Positions 8,725-18,051 of a stretch of DNA of 64,000 nt are shown piece after piece. The stretch comes from Caballeronia sp. dw_276 (GTDB lineage Bacteria > Pseudomonadota > Gammaproteobacteria > Burkholderiales > Burkholderiaceae). The notes under the pieces are model-generated. The model searched no databases, was not told the DNA's origin, and worked only from the letters and a program-made list of their open reading frames with translations. The translations under genes and the position numbers were made by a program. The DNA lies in contig NZ_JAAVUV010000003.1 of NCBI RefSeq assembly GCF_018449635.1, positions 186,001 to 250,000 of the forward strand. The letters are read 5' to 3'. Positions within the stretch are counted from its first letter, which is position 1, and every line of letters begins with the position of its first letter.

Positions 8725-11253
8725 ATGTTGACCGACCGGTTTTTCGCACGCTCGGCCCGCTCGTCGAAGAAACTCAACGACACGGCGCCGACCCGCTGGC
8801 ACCACGGACCGTGGTGGTCGAACTCGTATTTACTCACGCCGCTGATCTCCATTCTGGTCTTTCTCGTCGTGATGAGCCTCATTTTATGGAGTCTCAACCG
8901 GCGCGAGCAGCAGCAACAAGAAGACACGCTGTATCGAAATGTCGCATGGGCTCAGCAGCAGATCCGGCTGTCCATGACCGGGGCGCAAGAACAAATCCAG
9001 GCGCTCTCGCGCGATATTGCGAGCGGTCACGGCGATCCCCAGTCGTTCCAGAGTTCCACCGGCGACATCATGCAGGGGCATCCCGAGATCCTCTACATGA
9101 ATTGGTACACGGCGCAGCACAAGCCGCGCTGGCCGAATACGCCATTGCCGGTGCTCGGTTCGCGCCTCGCCAAACCCACGGACGCGCAATTGGACGACGC
9201 CGTCCAGGCCGCCTTCGACGAAGCCCGCACCACCCGCCGCCAGATCTATTCGCCTCTTCTCTACGATGACGTCGGCAACGGCTACATCACGTTGCAAACG
9301 CCGGTGTATCGGGATCGCGACTTCCTGGGCTCCATTGCCGCGGTGTTTTCCATCGAAGGAATTCTGAAGCACGACATTCCTGGCGAGCTTTCCGCGAAGT
9401 ACAAGATTTCCATCACCGATCTGAACAATCGCGAACTCGCGACCACGTCTACCCGGCCGCGTCTGCCGCGCGACATGTTCTACGATTTGCCGCTCGATCC
9501 GCCGGGACAAGGTGTATCGGTACGCGTTTATTCGTATCCGCAACTCACGAATTTCACCAATAACACGCTCGTCTGGCTCGTCGCAGGTTTGTCGTGCTTC
9601 GTATTGTGGAGCCTCTGGAGTCTCTGGAAACACACGCGGCAACGGTTCGAAGCGCAGCAAGCGCTTTATGCCGAAGCCTTCTTTCGCCGCGCGATGGAAA
9701 ACTCCGTGCTCATCGGCATGCGTGTGCTCGACATGCACGGCCGGATCACGCACGTGAATCCCGCGTTTTGCCGGATGACCGGCTGGGACGAAAGCGATCT
9801 CGTCGGCAAGGTGGCGCCCTTCCCATACTGGCCGAAAGACGCGTATCCGGAGATGCAACGGCAACTCGACATGACCTTGCGCGGCAAGGCGCCGTCGTCG
9901 GGTTTCGAATTGCGCGTGCGCCGCAAGGATGGATCGTTTTTCCACGCGCGGCTGTATGTTTCTCCGCTGATCGACAGTTCGGGACGCCAGACCGGCTGGA
10001 TGTCTTCGATGACCGACATCACCGAACCGCGCCGCGCCCGCGAAGATCTCGCCGCCGCGCACGAGCGCTTCACGACCGTGCTCGAAAGCCTCGACGCCGC
10101 CGTGTCCGTGCTCGCTGCCGACGAAGCCGAACTGCTGTTCGCGAACCGCTACTACCGGCATTTGTTCGGCATTCGTCCGGACGGCCATCTGGAACTCGCG
10201 GGCGCGGGATTCGATACAGCACAGGCATCGTCCGATTCAATCGATATGGTCGATACCTACGCCGGCCTTCCCGCCACCGCGCTGACCGAAAGCACGTCGG
10301 ACGCGCAGGAAGTGTATGTGGAAGGCATCCAGAAATGGTTCGAAGTACGCCGCCAGTACATTCAGTGGGTGGACGGCCACCTCGCGCAGATGCAGATCGC
10401 GACCGATATCACCACGCGCAAGCAGGCGCAGGAACTTGCCGACCAGCAAGAAGAAAAGCTCCAGTTCACCAGCCGCCTGATGACAATGGGCGAGATGGCG
10501 TCGTCGCTCGCGCACGAGCTGAATCAGCCGCTCGCCGCGATCAATAATTATTGCTCGGGTTGCGTCGCGCTCGTGAAATCGGGCCGCATGACGCAGGATG
10601 CGCTGTTGCCCGTGCTCGAAAAAACCGCGCAGCAGGCGGTGCGTGCAGGCATGATCATCAAACGCATCCGCGAATTCGTGAAACGCAGCGAACCGAAACG
10701 CCAGCCGACGCGTGTCAGCGACATCGTGGCGGACGCCGTTGGTCTTGCGGAAATCGAAGCGCGCAAACGCAAGATCCGCATACTCACCGAGATCCGCTCG
10801 CGCATGCCGGTCATCCATGTGGACCCGGTGCTGATCGAACAAGTGCTTGTGAATTTGCTGAAGAACGCTGCCGAAGCCATGCACGACGCCAAGCCGAACG
10901 CCGTGGATCCGGTGATCCGCGTGGTCGTGCAACGCACTGATGGCGGCTTTGTCTGCATCAGCGTGGTCGATCAGGGGCCGGGCGTGGACGAAGCCACCGC
11001 CGAGCGCCTGTTCGAGCCCTTCTACAGCACCAAGTCCGACGGCATGGGCATGGGCTTGAATATTTGCCGGTCGATCATTGAATCGCATCGTGGACGGCTT
11101 TGGGTGGTGAACAATATCGACACCGCCGGAAACGTTACGGGCGCAACATTCCATTGCAGTTTGCCAATCGGAGAAGCCGACAGTCCGGGTAATAGCGGGC
11201 AGGAGGCTCTCAGCCATCAACCCACACAACAAACTGTTACGGGAGAGCTATGA
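8725..11253 (+). CDS. PAS-domain sensor histidine kinase (FixL/DctB-like)
   Basis: An 842-residue membrane sensor kinase. A first transmembrane segment lies near residues 36-56, then a periplasmic sensing region of about 220 residues, then a second segment near 279-300. Two PAS domains follow (about 310-430 and 445-560). The kinase core has the H-box SLAHELNQPLAAINN (His597), the N-box NLLKNAAEAM, and the G-boxes VVDQGPGVDE and GMGMGLNICRSIIESH. The H-box form is that of the FixL/DctB/ThkA type. I see no heme-ligand feature that would make it an oxygen sensor, and the signal is unknown. Its stop overlaps the start of the response regulator by 4 bases (ATGA). It is divergent from the pyruvate dehydrogenase operon, which is a candidate target. 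No M codon other than the first lies before the first membrane segment. Confidence 0.88.
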   Translation: MLTDRFFARSARSSKKLNDTAPTRWHHGPWWSNSYLLTPLISILVFLVVMSLILWSLNRREQQQQEDTLYRNVAWAQQQIRLSMTGAQEQIQALSRDIASGHGDPQSFQSSTGDIMQGHPEILYMNWYTAQHKPRWPNTPLPVLGSRLAKPTDAQLDDAVQAAFDEARTTRRQIYSPLLYDDVGNGYITLQTPVYRDRDFLGSIAAVFSIEGILKHDIPGELSAKYKISITDLNNRELATTSTRPRLPRDMFYDLPLDPPGQGVSVRVYSYPQLTNFTNNTLVWLVAGLSCFVLWSLWSLWKHTRQRFEAQQALYAEAFFRRAMENSVLIGMRVLDMHGRITHVNPAFCRMTGWDESDLVGKVAPFPYWPKDAYPEMQRQLDMTLRGKAPSSGFELRVRRKDGSFFHARLYVSPLIDSSGRQTGWMSSMTDITEPRRAREDLAAAHERFTTVLESLDAAVSVLAADEAELLFANRYYRHLFGIRPDGHLELAGAGFDTAQASSDSIDMVDTYAGLPATALTESTSDAQEVYVEGIQKWFEVRRQYIQWVDGHLAQMQIATDITTRKQAQELADQQEEKLQFTSRLMTMGEMASSLAHELNQPLAAINNYCSGCVALVKSGRMTQDALLPVLEKTAQQAVRAGMIIKRIREFVKRSEPKRQPTRVSDIVADAVGLAEIEARKRKIRILTEIRSRMPVIHVDPVLIEQVLVNLLKNAAEAMHDAKPNAVDPVIRVVVQRTDGGFVCISVVDQGPGVDEATAERLFEPFYSTKSDGMGMGLNICRSIIESHRGRLWVVNNIDTAGNVTGATFHCSLPIGEADSPGNSGQEALSHQPTQQTVTGEL

Positions 11254-11897
11254 GCACAGTCACCACTCAGGAAACGGTCTTTGTCGTCGACGACGACGAG
11301 GCCGTGCGTGATTCTTTGCGCTGGCTGCTTGAAGCCAATGGCTACCGCGTCTCGTGTTTTGCGAGCGCCGAAGCGTACCTCGACGCGTACCTCCCGATCG
11401 CCCATTCCGGCGCGATCTCATGTCTGATACTCGATGTGCGCATGTCCGGCATGAGCGGTCTCGAGTTGCAGGAAAAGCTGATTGCAGAGAATTCGCTGCT
11501 GCCGATCATCTTCGTGACGGGTCACGGCGACGTGCCCATGGCTGTCTCGACCATGAAGAAGGGCGCGATGGATTTCATCGAAAAGCCGTTCGATGAAGCC
11601 GAGTTGAGGAAGCTGGTCGAGCGCATGCTGGATAAGGCGCGCACCGAAAGTTCGAGCGTGCAGCAGCAACGTGCCGCGGCTGAACGGCTGGGCAAGCTCA
11701 CGGCACGCGAGCATCAGGTGCTTGAGCGGATCATTGCCGGACGTCTGAACAAGCAGATCGCCGACGATCTGGGCATCAGCATCAAGACGGTCGAGGCGCA
11801 CCGGGCGAACATCATGGAAAAGCTGTCCGTGAATACCGTCGCCGATCTGTTGAGGCTCGCGCTTTCCAACAAGCCGCAGACGCAACAGGCGCAGTAA
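11250..11897 (+). CDS. FixJ-family response regulator
   Basis: A 215-residue regulator with an N-terminal receiver domain and a C-terminal LuxR/FixJ helix-turn-helix. The receiver has the acidic cluster DDDE (residues 14-17), phosphoacceptor Asp62 in [19 protein letters not shown] and the EKPF lysine. The DNA-binding part is [15 protein letters not shown]...[27 protein letters not shown] precedes the ATG and the start overlaps the kinase stop, so the two are translationally coupled and very probably cognate. Regulators of this type activate transcription after phosphorylation; the targets are not shown by the sequence, though the divergent aceE promoter is the nearest candidate. Confidence 0.93.
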   Translation: MSTVTTQETVFVVDDDEAVRDSLRWLLEANGYRVSCFASAEAYLDAYLPIAHSGAISCLILDVRMSGMSGLELQEKLIAENSLLPIIFVTGHGDVPMAVSTMKKGAMDFIEKPFDEAELRKLVERMLDKARTESSSVQQQRAAAERLGKLTAREHQVLERIIAGRLNKQIADDLGISIKTVEAHRANIMEKLSVNTVADLLRLALSNKPQTQQAQ

Positions 11898-11918
11898 AGC
11901 TTTTATTGTTGCATCGGC

Positions 11919-11940
11919 GCGCCGGGTGTTGGCCCGGCGC
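11919..11940 (+). other. GC-rich hairpin after the two-component operon
   Basis: GCGCCGGG (11919-11926) pairs with CCCGGCGC (11933-11940) around a 6-base loop, 21 bases after the regulator stop. There is no T run, so it may act as a 3'-end stabiliser or a Rho-assisted stop, not a classical terminator. Confidence 0.35.
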
Positions 11941-12050
11941 CGCCGAGAAACCGGTTACCGCGTTCAGCATTCGCTACGAACGCGACTCAACGTCAGTTTT
12001 CAAACTTCCCGCCACGTTCTGCGCGTACATATCCGTCGGGCCATGACGGG

Positions 12051-12056
12051 TATAAT
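12051..12056 (+). promoter_or_regulatory. -10 box of a candidate folD promoter
   Basis: A perfect TATAAT lies at 12051-12056, giving a start near 12063 and a leader of about 97 bases before folD. No convincing -35 box is seen at 16-18 bases upstream. The 262-base gap between the regulator and folD holds this and the hairpin only. Confidence 0.4.
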
Positions 12057-12159
12057 TCAAGACCGATCGCAACGTCGCGCTTTTGGAAAACCCATCGCAC
12101 GACAGCCTCCCGCGCTCTGCGCCCTTCAAGCACCCAGCGGCTTCCCCGCCCAGATCTCC

Positions 12160-13023
12160 ATGACTGCCCAAATCATCGACGGCAACGCCCTCTCCAAGAC
12201 CCTTCGCGCCGATGTCGCAGCACGCGCCGCCGCCCTCACCGCCCGTGGCCAGCAACCCGGCCTGGCCGTTGTTCTCGTCGGCGAAAACCCGGCCAGCGAA
12301 GTCTATGTCCGCAACAAGGTCAAAGCGTGCCAGGACAACGGCCTGCATTCCGTGTTCGACCGCTTTCCGTCCACGCTCACGGAAAGCGAGTTGCTGGCGC
12401 GCATCGACGACCTGAACAACGATCCGAACGTCCACGGCATCCTGGTTCAACTGCCGCTGCCCAAACATATCGATGCCCACAAGGTCATCGAAGCGATCGC
12501 GCCGGCCAAGGACGTCGATGGCTTCAGCGTCGAGAACGCGGGCGCCCTGATGACCGGCAAACCGCTGTTCCGTCCCTGCACGCCCTATGGCGTGATGAAG
12601 ATGTTCGAGGCGCACAAGATCCCGCTGGAAGGCGCAAATGCGGTCGTGATCGGGCGCTCGAACATTGTCGGCAAGCCGATGGCCATGCTGCTGCTCGAAG
12701 CCGGCGCCACGGTCACCATTACGCACAGCAAGACTCGCGATCTCGCGGCGCTCACGCGCAACGCGGACGTGGTCGTGGCGGCAACCGGCCGGCGCAACAT
12801 CCTGACGGCCGACATGGTGAAGCCGGGTGCAACGGTAATCGACGTAGGCATGAATCGCGACGAAAACGGCAAGCTTTGCGGCGACGTGGATTTTGCCAAT
12901 GTGAAAGAAGTCGCCGGATTCATCACGCCGGTGCCGGGTGGCGTCGGGCCAATGACGATCACCATGCTGCTGGTCAATACCATCGAAGCCGCCGAACGGT
13001 CGATGCAGCAAGACCGCGACTGA
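12160..13023 (+). CDS. folD: Bifunctional methylenetetrahydrofolate dehydrogenase / methenyltetrahydrofolate cyclohydrolase
   Basis: A 287-residue FolD, the usual length. It interconverts methylene-, methenyl- and formyl-tetrahydrofolate in the cytoplasm and supplies one-carbon units. Visible signatures are [19 protein letters not shown] near residues 40-60 with the catalytic lysine, [26 protein letters not shown], the NADP-binding [17 protein letters not shown], and the C-terminal [13 protein letters not shown]. The frame is open further upstream, but the conserved FolD N-terminus ([11 protein letters not shown]) begins at the ATG at 12160. No strong ribosome site is present there. It is a monocistronic gene between the two-component pair and prlC. 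Confidence 0.96.
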   Translation: MTAQIIDGNALSKTLRADVAARAAALTARGQQPGLAVVLVGENPASEVYVRNKVKACQDNGLHSVFDRFPSTLTESELLARIDDLNNDPNVHGILVQLPLPKHIDAHKVIEAIAPAKDVDGFSVENAGALMTGKPLFRPCTPYGVMKMFEAHKIPLEGANAVVIGRSNIVGKPMAMLLLEAGATVTITHSKTRDLAALTRNADVVVAATGRRNILTADMVKPGATVIDVGMNRDENGKLCGDVDFANVKEVAGFITPVPGGVGPMTITMLLVNTIEAAERSMQQDRD

Positions 13024-13197
13024 TTCACCGCGCGACGCTCGCGGGCATTGCATCAATTGCCGCCGTAGTCAGAAACGATTTGAGAATTGGCCAAGGCGTC
13101 CCCACAATAGACTGATCACCGTCGATTGGGCGCGTCATGTTTCACGGCGTGTCGTCGCGTTTTTTCATTAGAGATTTCATCCGAGACCGGGAGAGTC

Positions 13198-15330
13198 ATG
13201 TCCAGTTCGACACCATCGAATACCGCGAATCAAGCTCAGTCCCAAGTCAACGGCAACCCGCTGCTCGACTTCTCCGACCTGCCCCTTTTCAACGACATCA
13301 AGCCGGAGCACGTCACGCCCGCGCTGGACGTGCTTCTCGCCGATGCAAAAGCCGCCGTCGATCACGCCGCCGCGCCCGAAACACCAGCGACCTGGCATGA
13401 CATCGTGGAGAGCGTCGAGCGCGCGAGCGAACGGCTGTCGCGCGCGTGGGGCGTGATCGGCCACCTGAACGCCGTCGCCGATACCCCCGAATTGCGCGCC
13501 GCCCACGCTGAGAACCTACCGCGAGTCACCGAGTTTTCGGCGAGCGTGGGACAGAATCTGGCGCTTTACGAAAAGTACAAGGCAATCGCCGCGAGCGAAG
13601 AACACGCAACACTCACAGCCGAGCAGAAGAAATTGCTCAGCAACGAACTGCGCGGTTTTCGACTGTCGGGCGCCGAATTGCCCGAGGACAAGAAGCCCCG
13701 TTTCGCGCGTTTGCAGGAAGAACAGGCGGCGTTATCGAAGGCGTTTTCCGATCACGTGCTCGATGCCACCAATGCGTTTTCGTACATCGTGACGAATGAA
13801 AGCGAGCTTGCGGGCTTGCCGGAAGACGTGATCGAAGCGGCGCGCGAGGCCGCTCAGAAAGAAGGCGTGGAAGGCTGGAAATTTACGCTGCATTTCCCGT
13901 CGTATTTCCCGGTCATGCAGTACGCCGAACATCGGCCGCTGCGTGAAGCGATTTATCGCGCGTATGTGACTCGGGCGTCGGAGCTGGGCGCGAATTACGG
14001 CCGAGGCAAGCCCGAATGGGACAACACGGCGAACGTGGTCGAGCAGTTGAAGCTGCGTGAGGAAGAAGCGCACGCGCTCGGCTACCAGAACTTCGCCGAA
14101 GTTTCACTCGCGCCGAAGATGGCCGAGTCGCCGGCGCAAGTGGTTTCGTTCCTCGAAGACCTCGCGGTGCGCGCGCGTCCGCACGCCGAGCAGGACTGGA
14201 TGGAACTGCGCGCGTTTGCCGCGACCGAGTTGGGCATGCCCGAATTGCAGCCGTGGGATTCGACCTTCGCTGCCGAACGCCTGCGTCAGCAACGCTATTC
14301 GTTTTCTGAAAACGAAGTGAAGCAGTATTTCCCGCAAGAAGCCGTGTTGAAGGGCTTGTTCAAGGTCACCGAGACGCTGTTCGGCGTTTCGATTCGTCGC
14401 GATGAAGCCCCAGTCTGGAATCCGGACGTGCGCTTTTTCCGCGTCGAGAACAAGGATGGCTCGCTCGTCGCGCAGTTCTATCTGGACCTGTACGCCCGCG
14501 AGGGCAAACGCGGCGGCGCATGGATGGACGACGCCCGCTCGCGCCGCAAGAGCTCGGATGGCGGCGTGCAGACGCCCGTGGCGTACCTGACCTGCAACTT
14601 CTCGGCGCCCGTCGGCGGAAAACCCGCGTGCTTTACGCACGACGAAGTCATCACCCTGTTCCACGAGTTCGGCCACGGTTTGCATCACATGCTGACGCGC
14701 GTCGACGAACTGGGCGTGTCTGGCATCAATGGCGTGGAGTGGGACGCGGTGGAACTGCCGTCGCAGTTCATGGAGAACTTCTGCTGGGAATGGGACGTTC
14801 TCACCGACATGTCCGGTCACGTAGACACAGGCGCAACCTTGCCGCGCGAACTTTTCGACAAGATGCTGGCGGCCAAGAACTTCCAGAGCGGCCTGGGCAC
14901 GTTGCGCCAGATCGTGCTGTCCATGTTCGATATCCAGCTTCACAGCAACTACGATCCGGCAGGCGCCACGAACGTCAACGACTTTGCGCGCGAGATCAAC
15001 GAGCGCTTCCACGTTGTGCCGCAAGCGCCCTTCTCACGCTGGACCAATACCTTCACGCACATTTTCGCTGGCGGGTATGCCGCGGGGTACTACAGCTACA
15101 AGTGGGCGGAAGTGTTGTCGGCGGATGCGTATGCTGCTTTCGAAGAAGCGGCGAAGGCCGGCGGCGGATCGGTACTGGATGCTGAAACCGGCATTCGTTA
15201 CCGGCGTGAGATTCTCGAGGTAGGCGGTAGCCGGCCGGCCATGGACTCGTTCAAGGCGTTCCGTGGGCGTGAGCCGAATATCGACGCATTGTTGCGCCAT
15301 AACGGCATGTCGCCGACGACAGCGCACTGA
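13198..15330 (+). CDS. prlC: Oligopeptidase A (M3 family zinc metallopeptidase)
   Basis: A 710-residue cytoplasmic M3 peptidase of the oligopeptidase A / dipeptidyl carboxypeptidase group, which degrades short peptides including cleaved signal peptides. The zinc motif HEFGH is at residues 489-493, with the third ligand in the downstream [12 protein letters not shown] region and the conserved [20 protein letters not shown]-like segment written here as [18 protein letters not shown]. E. coli OpdA is 680 residues; this one has a short Ser/Thr/Asn-rich N-terminal tail. The ATG at 13198 is preceded by GGGAG and is preferred to an ATG 72 bases upstream that lies in non-conserved sequence. It has its own terminator. 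Confidence 0.94.
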   Translation: [710 protein letters not shown]

Positions 15331-15351
15331 TTGGTTGGTTTAGAGTCGATG

Positions 15352-15378
15352 AAAGCGGTCCCTCGGGGCCGCTTTTTT
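15352..15378 (+). terminator. Intrinsic terminator of prlC
   Basis: AAAGCGG (15352-15358) and an inner CCC pair with GGG and CCGCTTT (15366-15375), and T continues to 15378. It separates prlC from the convergent amidohydrolase gene. Confidence 0.85.
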
Positions 15379-15399
15379 GCTTTTTTCTTGATAAGCGGC

Positions 15400-16674
15400 T
15401 CACCGATTCAGCCTGAAATTCACTTCGTCCGGCCGCCCTTCCAGGCTCAGTTTCGCGCGCATCGAAGGTGAACGGCTGACCACCTTGCCGCGCCGAAGCA
15501 CGGCCGTACGTGCTGCCCGCAAACGAATCGCTTCAATCGGATCGCGCGCGTCCAGCACCACGCAGTCCGCGTTGTTGCCCACCGCAATCCCATATCCTTC
15601 GATGCCCAGAATCTTCGCCGGCGTTGTCGTCACAGCTTCGAATGCGGCACGCATCGCGTCGATGCCCGTCATCTGCGCCACGTGCAAGCCCATGTGCGCG
15701 ACTTCCAGCATGTCGCCGGAACCGAGGCTGTACCACGGGTCCATCACGCAGTCGTGGCCGAAAGCGACATCGACGCCCGCCGCCATCAGTTCAGGCACGC
15801 GCGTCATGCCGCGACGTTTGGGATAAGTATCGGCGCGACCCTGCAAAGTGATGTTGATCAGCGGATTCGCGATCGCGGCGACCCCCGAATCACGGATCAA
15901 CGGGATCAGCTTGCTCACGTAGTAGTTGTCCATGGAATGCATGGACGTCAGGTGCGAACCGGTGACACGCCCCTGCAAGCCCAGTCGATGCGTTTCTGCA
16001 GCCAAGGTTTCTATGTGCCGCGACATGGGGTCATCGGATTCGTCGCAATGCATGTCAACCCGCAAGCCCTTCTGTGCCGCGAACTCACAAAGCAGGCGCA
16101 CGGACTCGGCGCCATCGGCCATCGTGCGTTCGAAATGCGGAATGCCGCCGACTACGTCCACGCCCATCGATATCGCACGCTTCAGGTTTTCAAACGCACC
16201 CTTGCTGCGCAGAATGCCATCCTGCGGGAACGCCACGAGCTGCAAGTCGAGATACGGTCTCACGCGACGTTTGACTTCGAGCAACGCCTCGACCGCAAGC
16301 AGGCGCGGATCGCAAACGTCGACGTGAGAACGGATCGCCAGCAAACCGCGCGCGACAGCCCAGTCGCAATATTGCATTGCTCGATCGACCAGTGCTTCTT
16401 GAGTTAGCTCGGGCTTCAGCTCGCCCCACAACGCGATCCCTTCCAGCAACGTTCCCGATGCATTCACGCGCGGCAAGCCATAGGACAGCGTGGCGTCCAT
16501 GTGGAAATGGGCATCGATGAACGGGGCCGTGACGAGAGAACCCGCAGCATCGATTTCCTCAGGCGCGGTGGCGTCGAGCCGCGGTTCGATGGCGGAAAAC
16601 CGGCCGTCCTTGATGCCGAGATCCACGGGATCGCGCGAAAGGGCGAGCGCTGCACGTCGAATGATCAGGTCCAT
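15400..16674 (-). CDS. codA: Cytosine deaminase-type amidohydrolase
   Basis: A 424-residue metal-dependent deaminase that resembles E. coli CodA (427 residues) along its whole length; CodA converts cytosine to uracil and ammonia in pyrimidine salvage. Visible motifs are the metal site AHFHMDATL near residues 55-63, the HCDESDD motif, SHLTSMHSM, and GHDCVMDPWYSLGSGDMLEVAHM. In the last motif the metal-binding Asp308 is kept, but the following residue, Asp314 in E. coli CodA, is Cys309 here. That residue lines the substrate pocket in CodA, so the substrate may be a different aminopyrimidine or purine. The ATG at 16674 has AAGGACG upstream. No cytosine permease is adjacent. Confidence 0.8.
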   Translation of the reverse strand: MDLIIRRAALALSRDPVDLGIKDGRFSAIEPRLDATAPEEIDAAGSLVTAPFIDAHFHMDATLSYGLPRVNASGTLLEGIALWGELKPELTQEALVDRAMQYCDWAVARGLLAIRSHVDVCDPRLLAVEALLEVKRRVRPYLDLQLVAFPQDGILRSKGAFENLKRAISMGVDVVGGIPHFERTMADGAESVRLLCEFAAQKGLRVDMHCDESDDPMSRHIETLAAETHRLGLQGRVTGSHLTSMHSMDNYYVSKLIPLIRDSGVAAIANPLINITLQGRADTYPKRRGMTRVPELMAAGVDVAFGHDCVMDPWYSLGSGDMLEVAHMGLHVAQMTGIDAMRAAFEAVTTTPAKILGIEGYGIAVGNNADCVVLDARDPIEAIRLRAARTAVLRRGKVVSRSPSMRAKLSLEGRPDEVNFRLNR

Positions 16675-16835
16675 GGGGTCGTCCTTTTTGGATGTCTTCG
16701 GGACATTGTAGCGGGACAGAAAGGCGAATTTCGACGGTGCCGAGCGCGTTAGCCATTCGGTCTACTGGAAGTGCAAGAGCGTGCAAATTAAAGTGATCTG
16801 CATGCCCGAATCACAATGCTCGATCGCCCAGTACA

Positions 16836-16864
16836 TTGAATCGATGTATCCGATAAGATACACT
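16836..16864 (+). promoter_or_regulatory. Promoter with an operator-like palindrome, antitoxin gene
   Basis: TTGAAT (16836-16841) and TACACT (16859-16864) are 17 bases apart. Between and overlapping them lies the inverted repeat GTATC-N6-GATAC (16846-16861). A palindrome inside the promoter is the usual arrangement for autorepression by HigA-type antitoxins. Confidence 0.45.
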
Positions 16865-16920
16865 CGACACCGAACATCCCGTCTTCTATGGTGTTCACGC
16901 CTGACTTCGCCAGGACCGAA

Positions 16921-17214
16921 ATGAATTTGACTCACACTTCAACATTTAGCCCCTCCGACTATCTCGATAGCGAAGAGGCCGTCGCGGCTTATTTAAATGA
17001 AGCGCTTGCCTCGGGCGATTCGGACATTCTGCTCTCGGCACTCGCTGGCGTTGTGAAAGCCCGCGGCATGTCGAAAGTCGCGTCCGACGCCGGCGTGCAG
17101 CGCGAGAGCCTATACAAGTCGCTGGCCGAAGGCGCGAAACCCCGCTTCGAAACTATCCAGAAAGTGGCTGCCGCGCTGGGCGTGAAACTCGTCGCCGTGC
17201 CGCTGCATCACTGA
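16921..17214 (+). CDS. HigA-like addiction-module antitoxin, apparently without toxin
   Basis: A 97-residue helix-turn-helix protein of the HI1420-type putative addiction module antidote group. The pattern is an N-terminal dimer region (YLDSEEAVAAYLNEALASGD), then ALAGVVKARGMSKVASDAGV and RESLYKSLAEGAKPRFETIQKVAAALGVKL. The ATG at 16921 follows AGGACCG; an in-frame ATG 33 bases upstream has no better site. In the usual locus a RelE/HigB-like toxin gene lies immediately upstream, but the 246 bases before this gene contain no such frame, so it looks like an orphan. A palindrome in its promoter suggests it still binds DNA. It may protect against a related toxin elsewhere or act as a plain repressor. 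Confidence 0.8.
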   Translation: MNLTHTSTFSPSDYLDSEEAVAAYLNEALASGDSDILLSALAGVVKARGMSKVASDAGVQRESLYKSLAEGAKPRFETIQKVAAALGVKLVAVPLHH

Positions 17215-17241
17215 TCAGAGTCAAACACAAACATCCACCAC

Positions 17242-18018
17242 ATGAAAATCGCCACCTGGAACGTCAACTCACTCAAAGTCCGCCTGCAACACGTCATCGA
17301 CTGGCTGGCAACGAGCGGCGTCGATGTACTGTGCCTGCAGGAACTCAAGCTCACCGACGACAAATTCCCGGTCGCCGAACTCGAAGCTGCCGGCTACAAG
17401 AGTTGGTACGCAGGCCAGAAAACCTATAACGGCGTCGGCATTCTGGTGCGCAGCGGTCTCACCGTCGATGAAACTACGATCGTGCGCAACATACCCGCTT
17501 TCGAAGATCCGCAACAACGCGTGATCGCCCTGACCGTAGAGGGCGTGCGGATCATTTCGGCCTACTTCCCGAACGGACAGGCGCCGGGCACCGAAAAATT
17601 CGCGTACAAGATGCGTTGGCTGGAAGCGCTGCGCGACTGGATAGAAGTCGAGATGAAAACCTATCAGCAACTGGCGCTCCTCGGTGACTACAACATCGCG
17701 CCGGAAGACCGCGACGTTCACGACCCGAAAGCGTGGGAAGGCCAGAACCTCGTGTCACCCGATGAGCGTGCGCACTTTGTTCAACTCATCGAACTTGGTC
17801 TAACGGATACCTTCCGAAAATTCGAGCAGCCGGAAAAGCTTTATACGTGGTGGGATTATCGGATGCTCGGATTCCGGCGCAATGCGGGCTTGCGTATCGA
17901 TCACATTCTCGTGACCGCAGAGCTTGCCGCACGCTGCACCGCATGCGAAGTGGACAAGGTGCCGAGGAAGTGGGAACAGCCGTCAGATCACGCGCCTGTG
18001 ATCGCGACCATCAGCTAG
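17242..18018 (+). CDS. xthA: Exodeoxyribonuclease III
   Basis: A 258-residue endonuclease/exonuclease/phosphatase-fold enzyme, close to E. coli Xth (268). It cleaves at abasic sites and degrades 3' ends in base-excision repair. Conserved active-site parts are ATWNVNSLKVR at the N-terminus, LQELKLTD (metal-binding Glu), YNGVGIL, GDYNIAPEDRD (Asp/Asn pair), DYRMLGFRRNAGLRIDHIL and the C-terminal SDHAPV with the catalytic histidine. It starts 27 bases after the antitoxin gene and could be cotranscribed with it. No ribosome-binding sequence is obvious before the ATG. Confidence 0.96.
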   Translation: MKIATWNVNSLKVRLQHVIDWLATSGVDVLCLQELKLTDDKFPVAELEAAGYKSWYAGQKTYNGVGILVRSGLTVDETTIVRNIPAFEDPQQRVIALTVEGVRIISAYFPNGQAPGTEKFAYKMRWLEALRDWIEVEMKTYQQLALLGDYNIAPEDRDVHDPKAWEGQNLVSPDERAHFVQLIELGLTDTFRKFEQPEKLYTWWDYRMLGFRRNAGLRIDHILVTAELAARCTACEVDKVPRKWEQPSDHAPVIATIS

Positions 18019-18051
18019 ATGGGGCGGGGACGGAACTGTCCCCGCTCCTGA

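Noticed and set aside
16675..16920. A possible RelE/HigB toxin gene upstream of the HigA-like antitoxin
   Set aside because: No frame of the needed length or with toxin motifs is present in these 246 bases on the plus strand.
18022..18047. Strong GC hairpin between xthA and ntrC as a terminator
   Set aside because: No T run on either strand; noted in the ntrC entry only as a hairpin.
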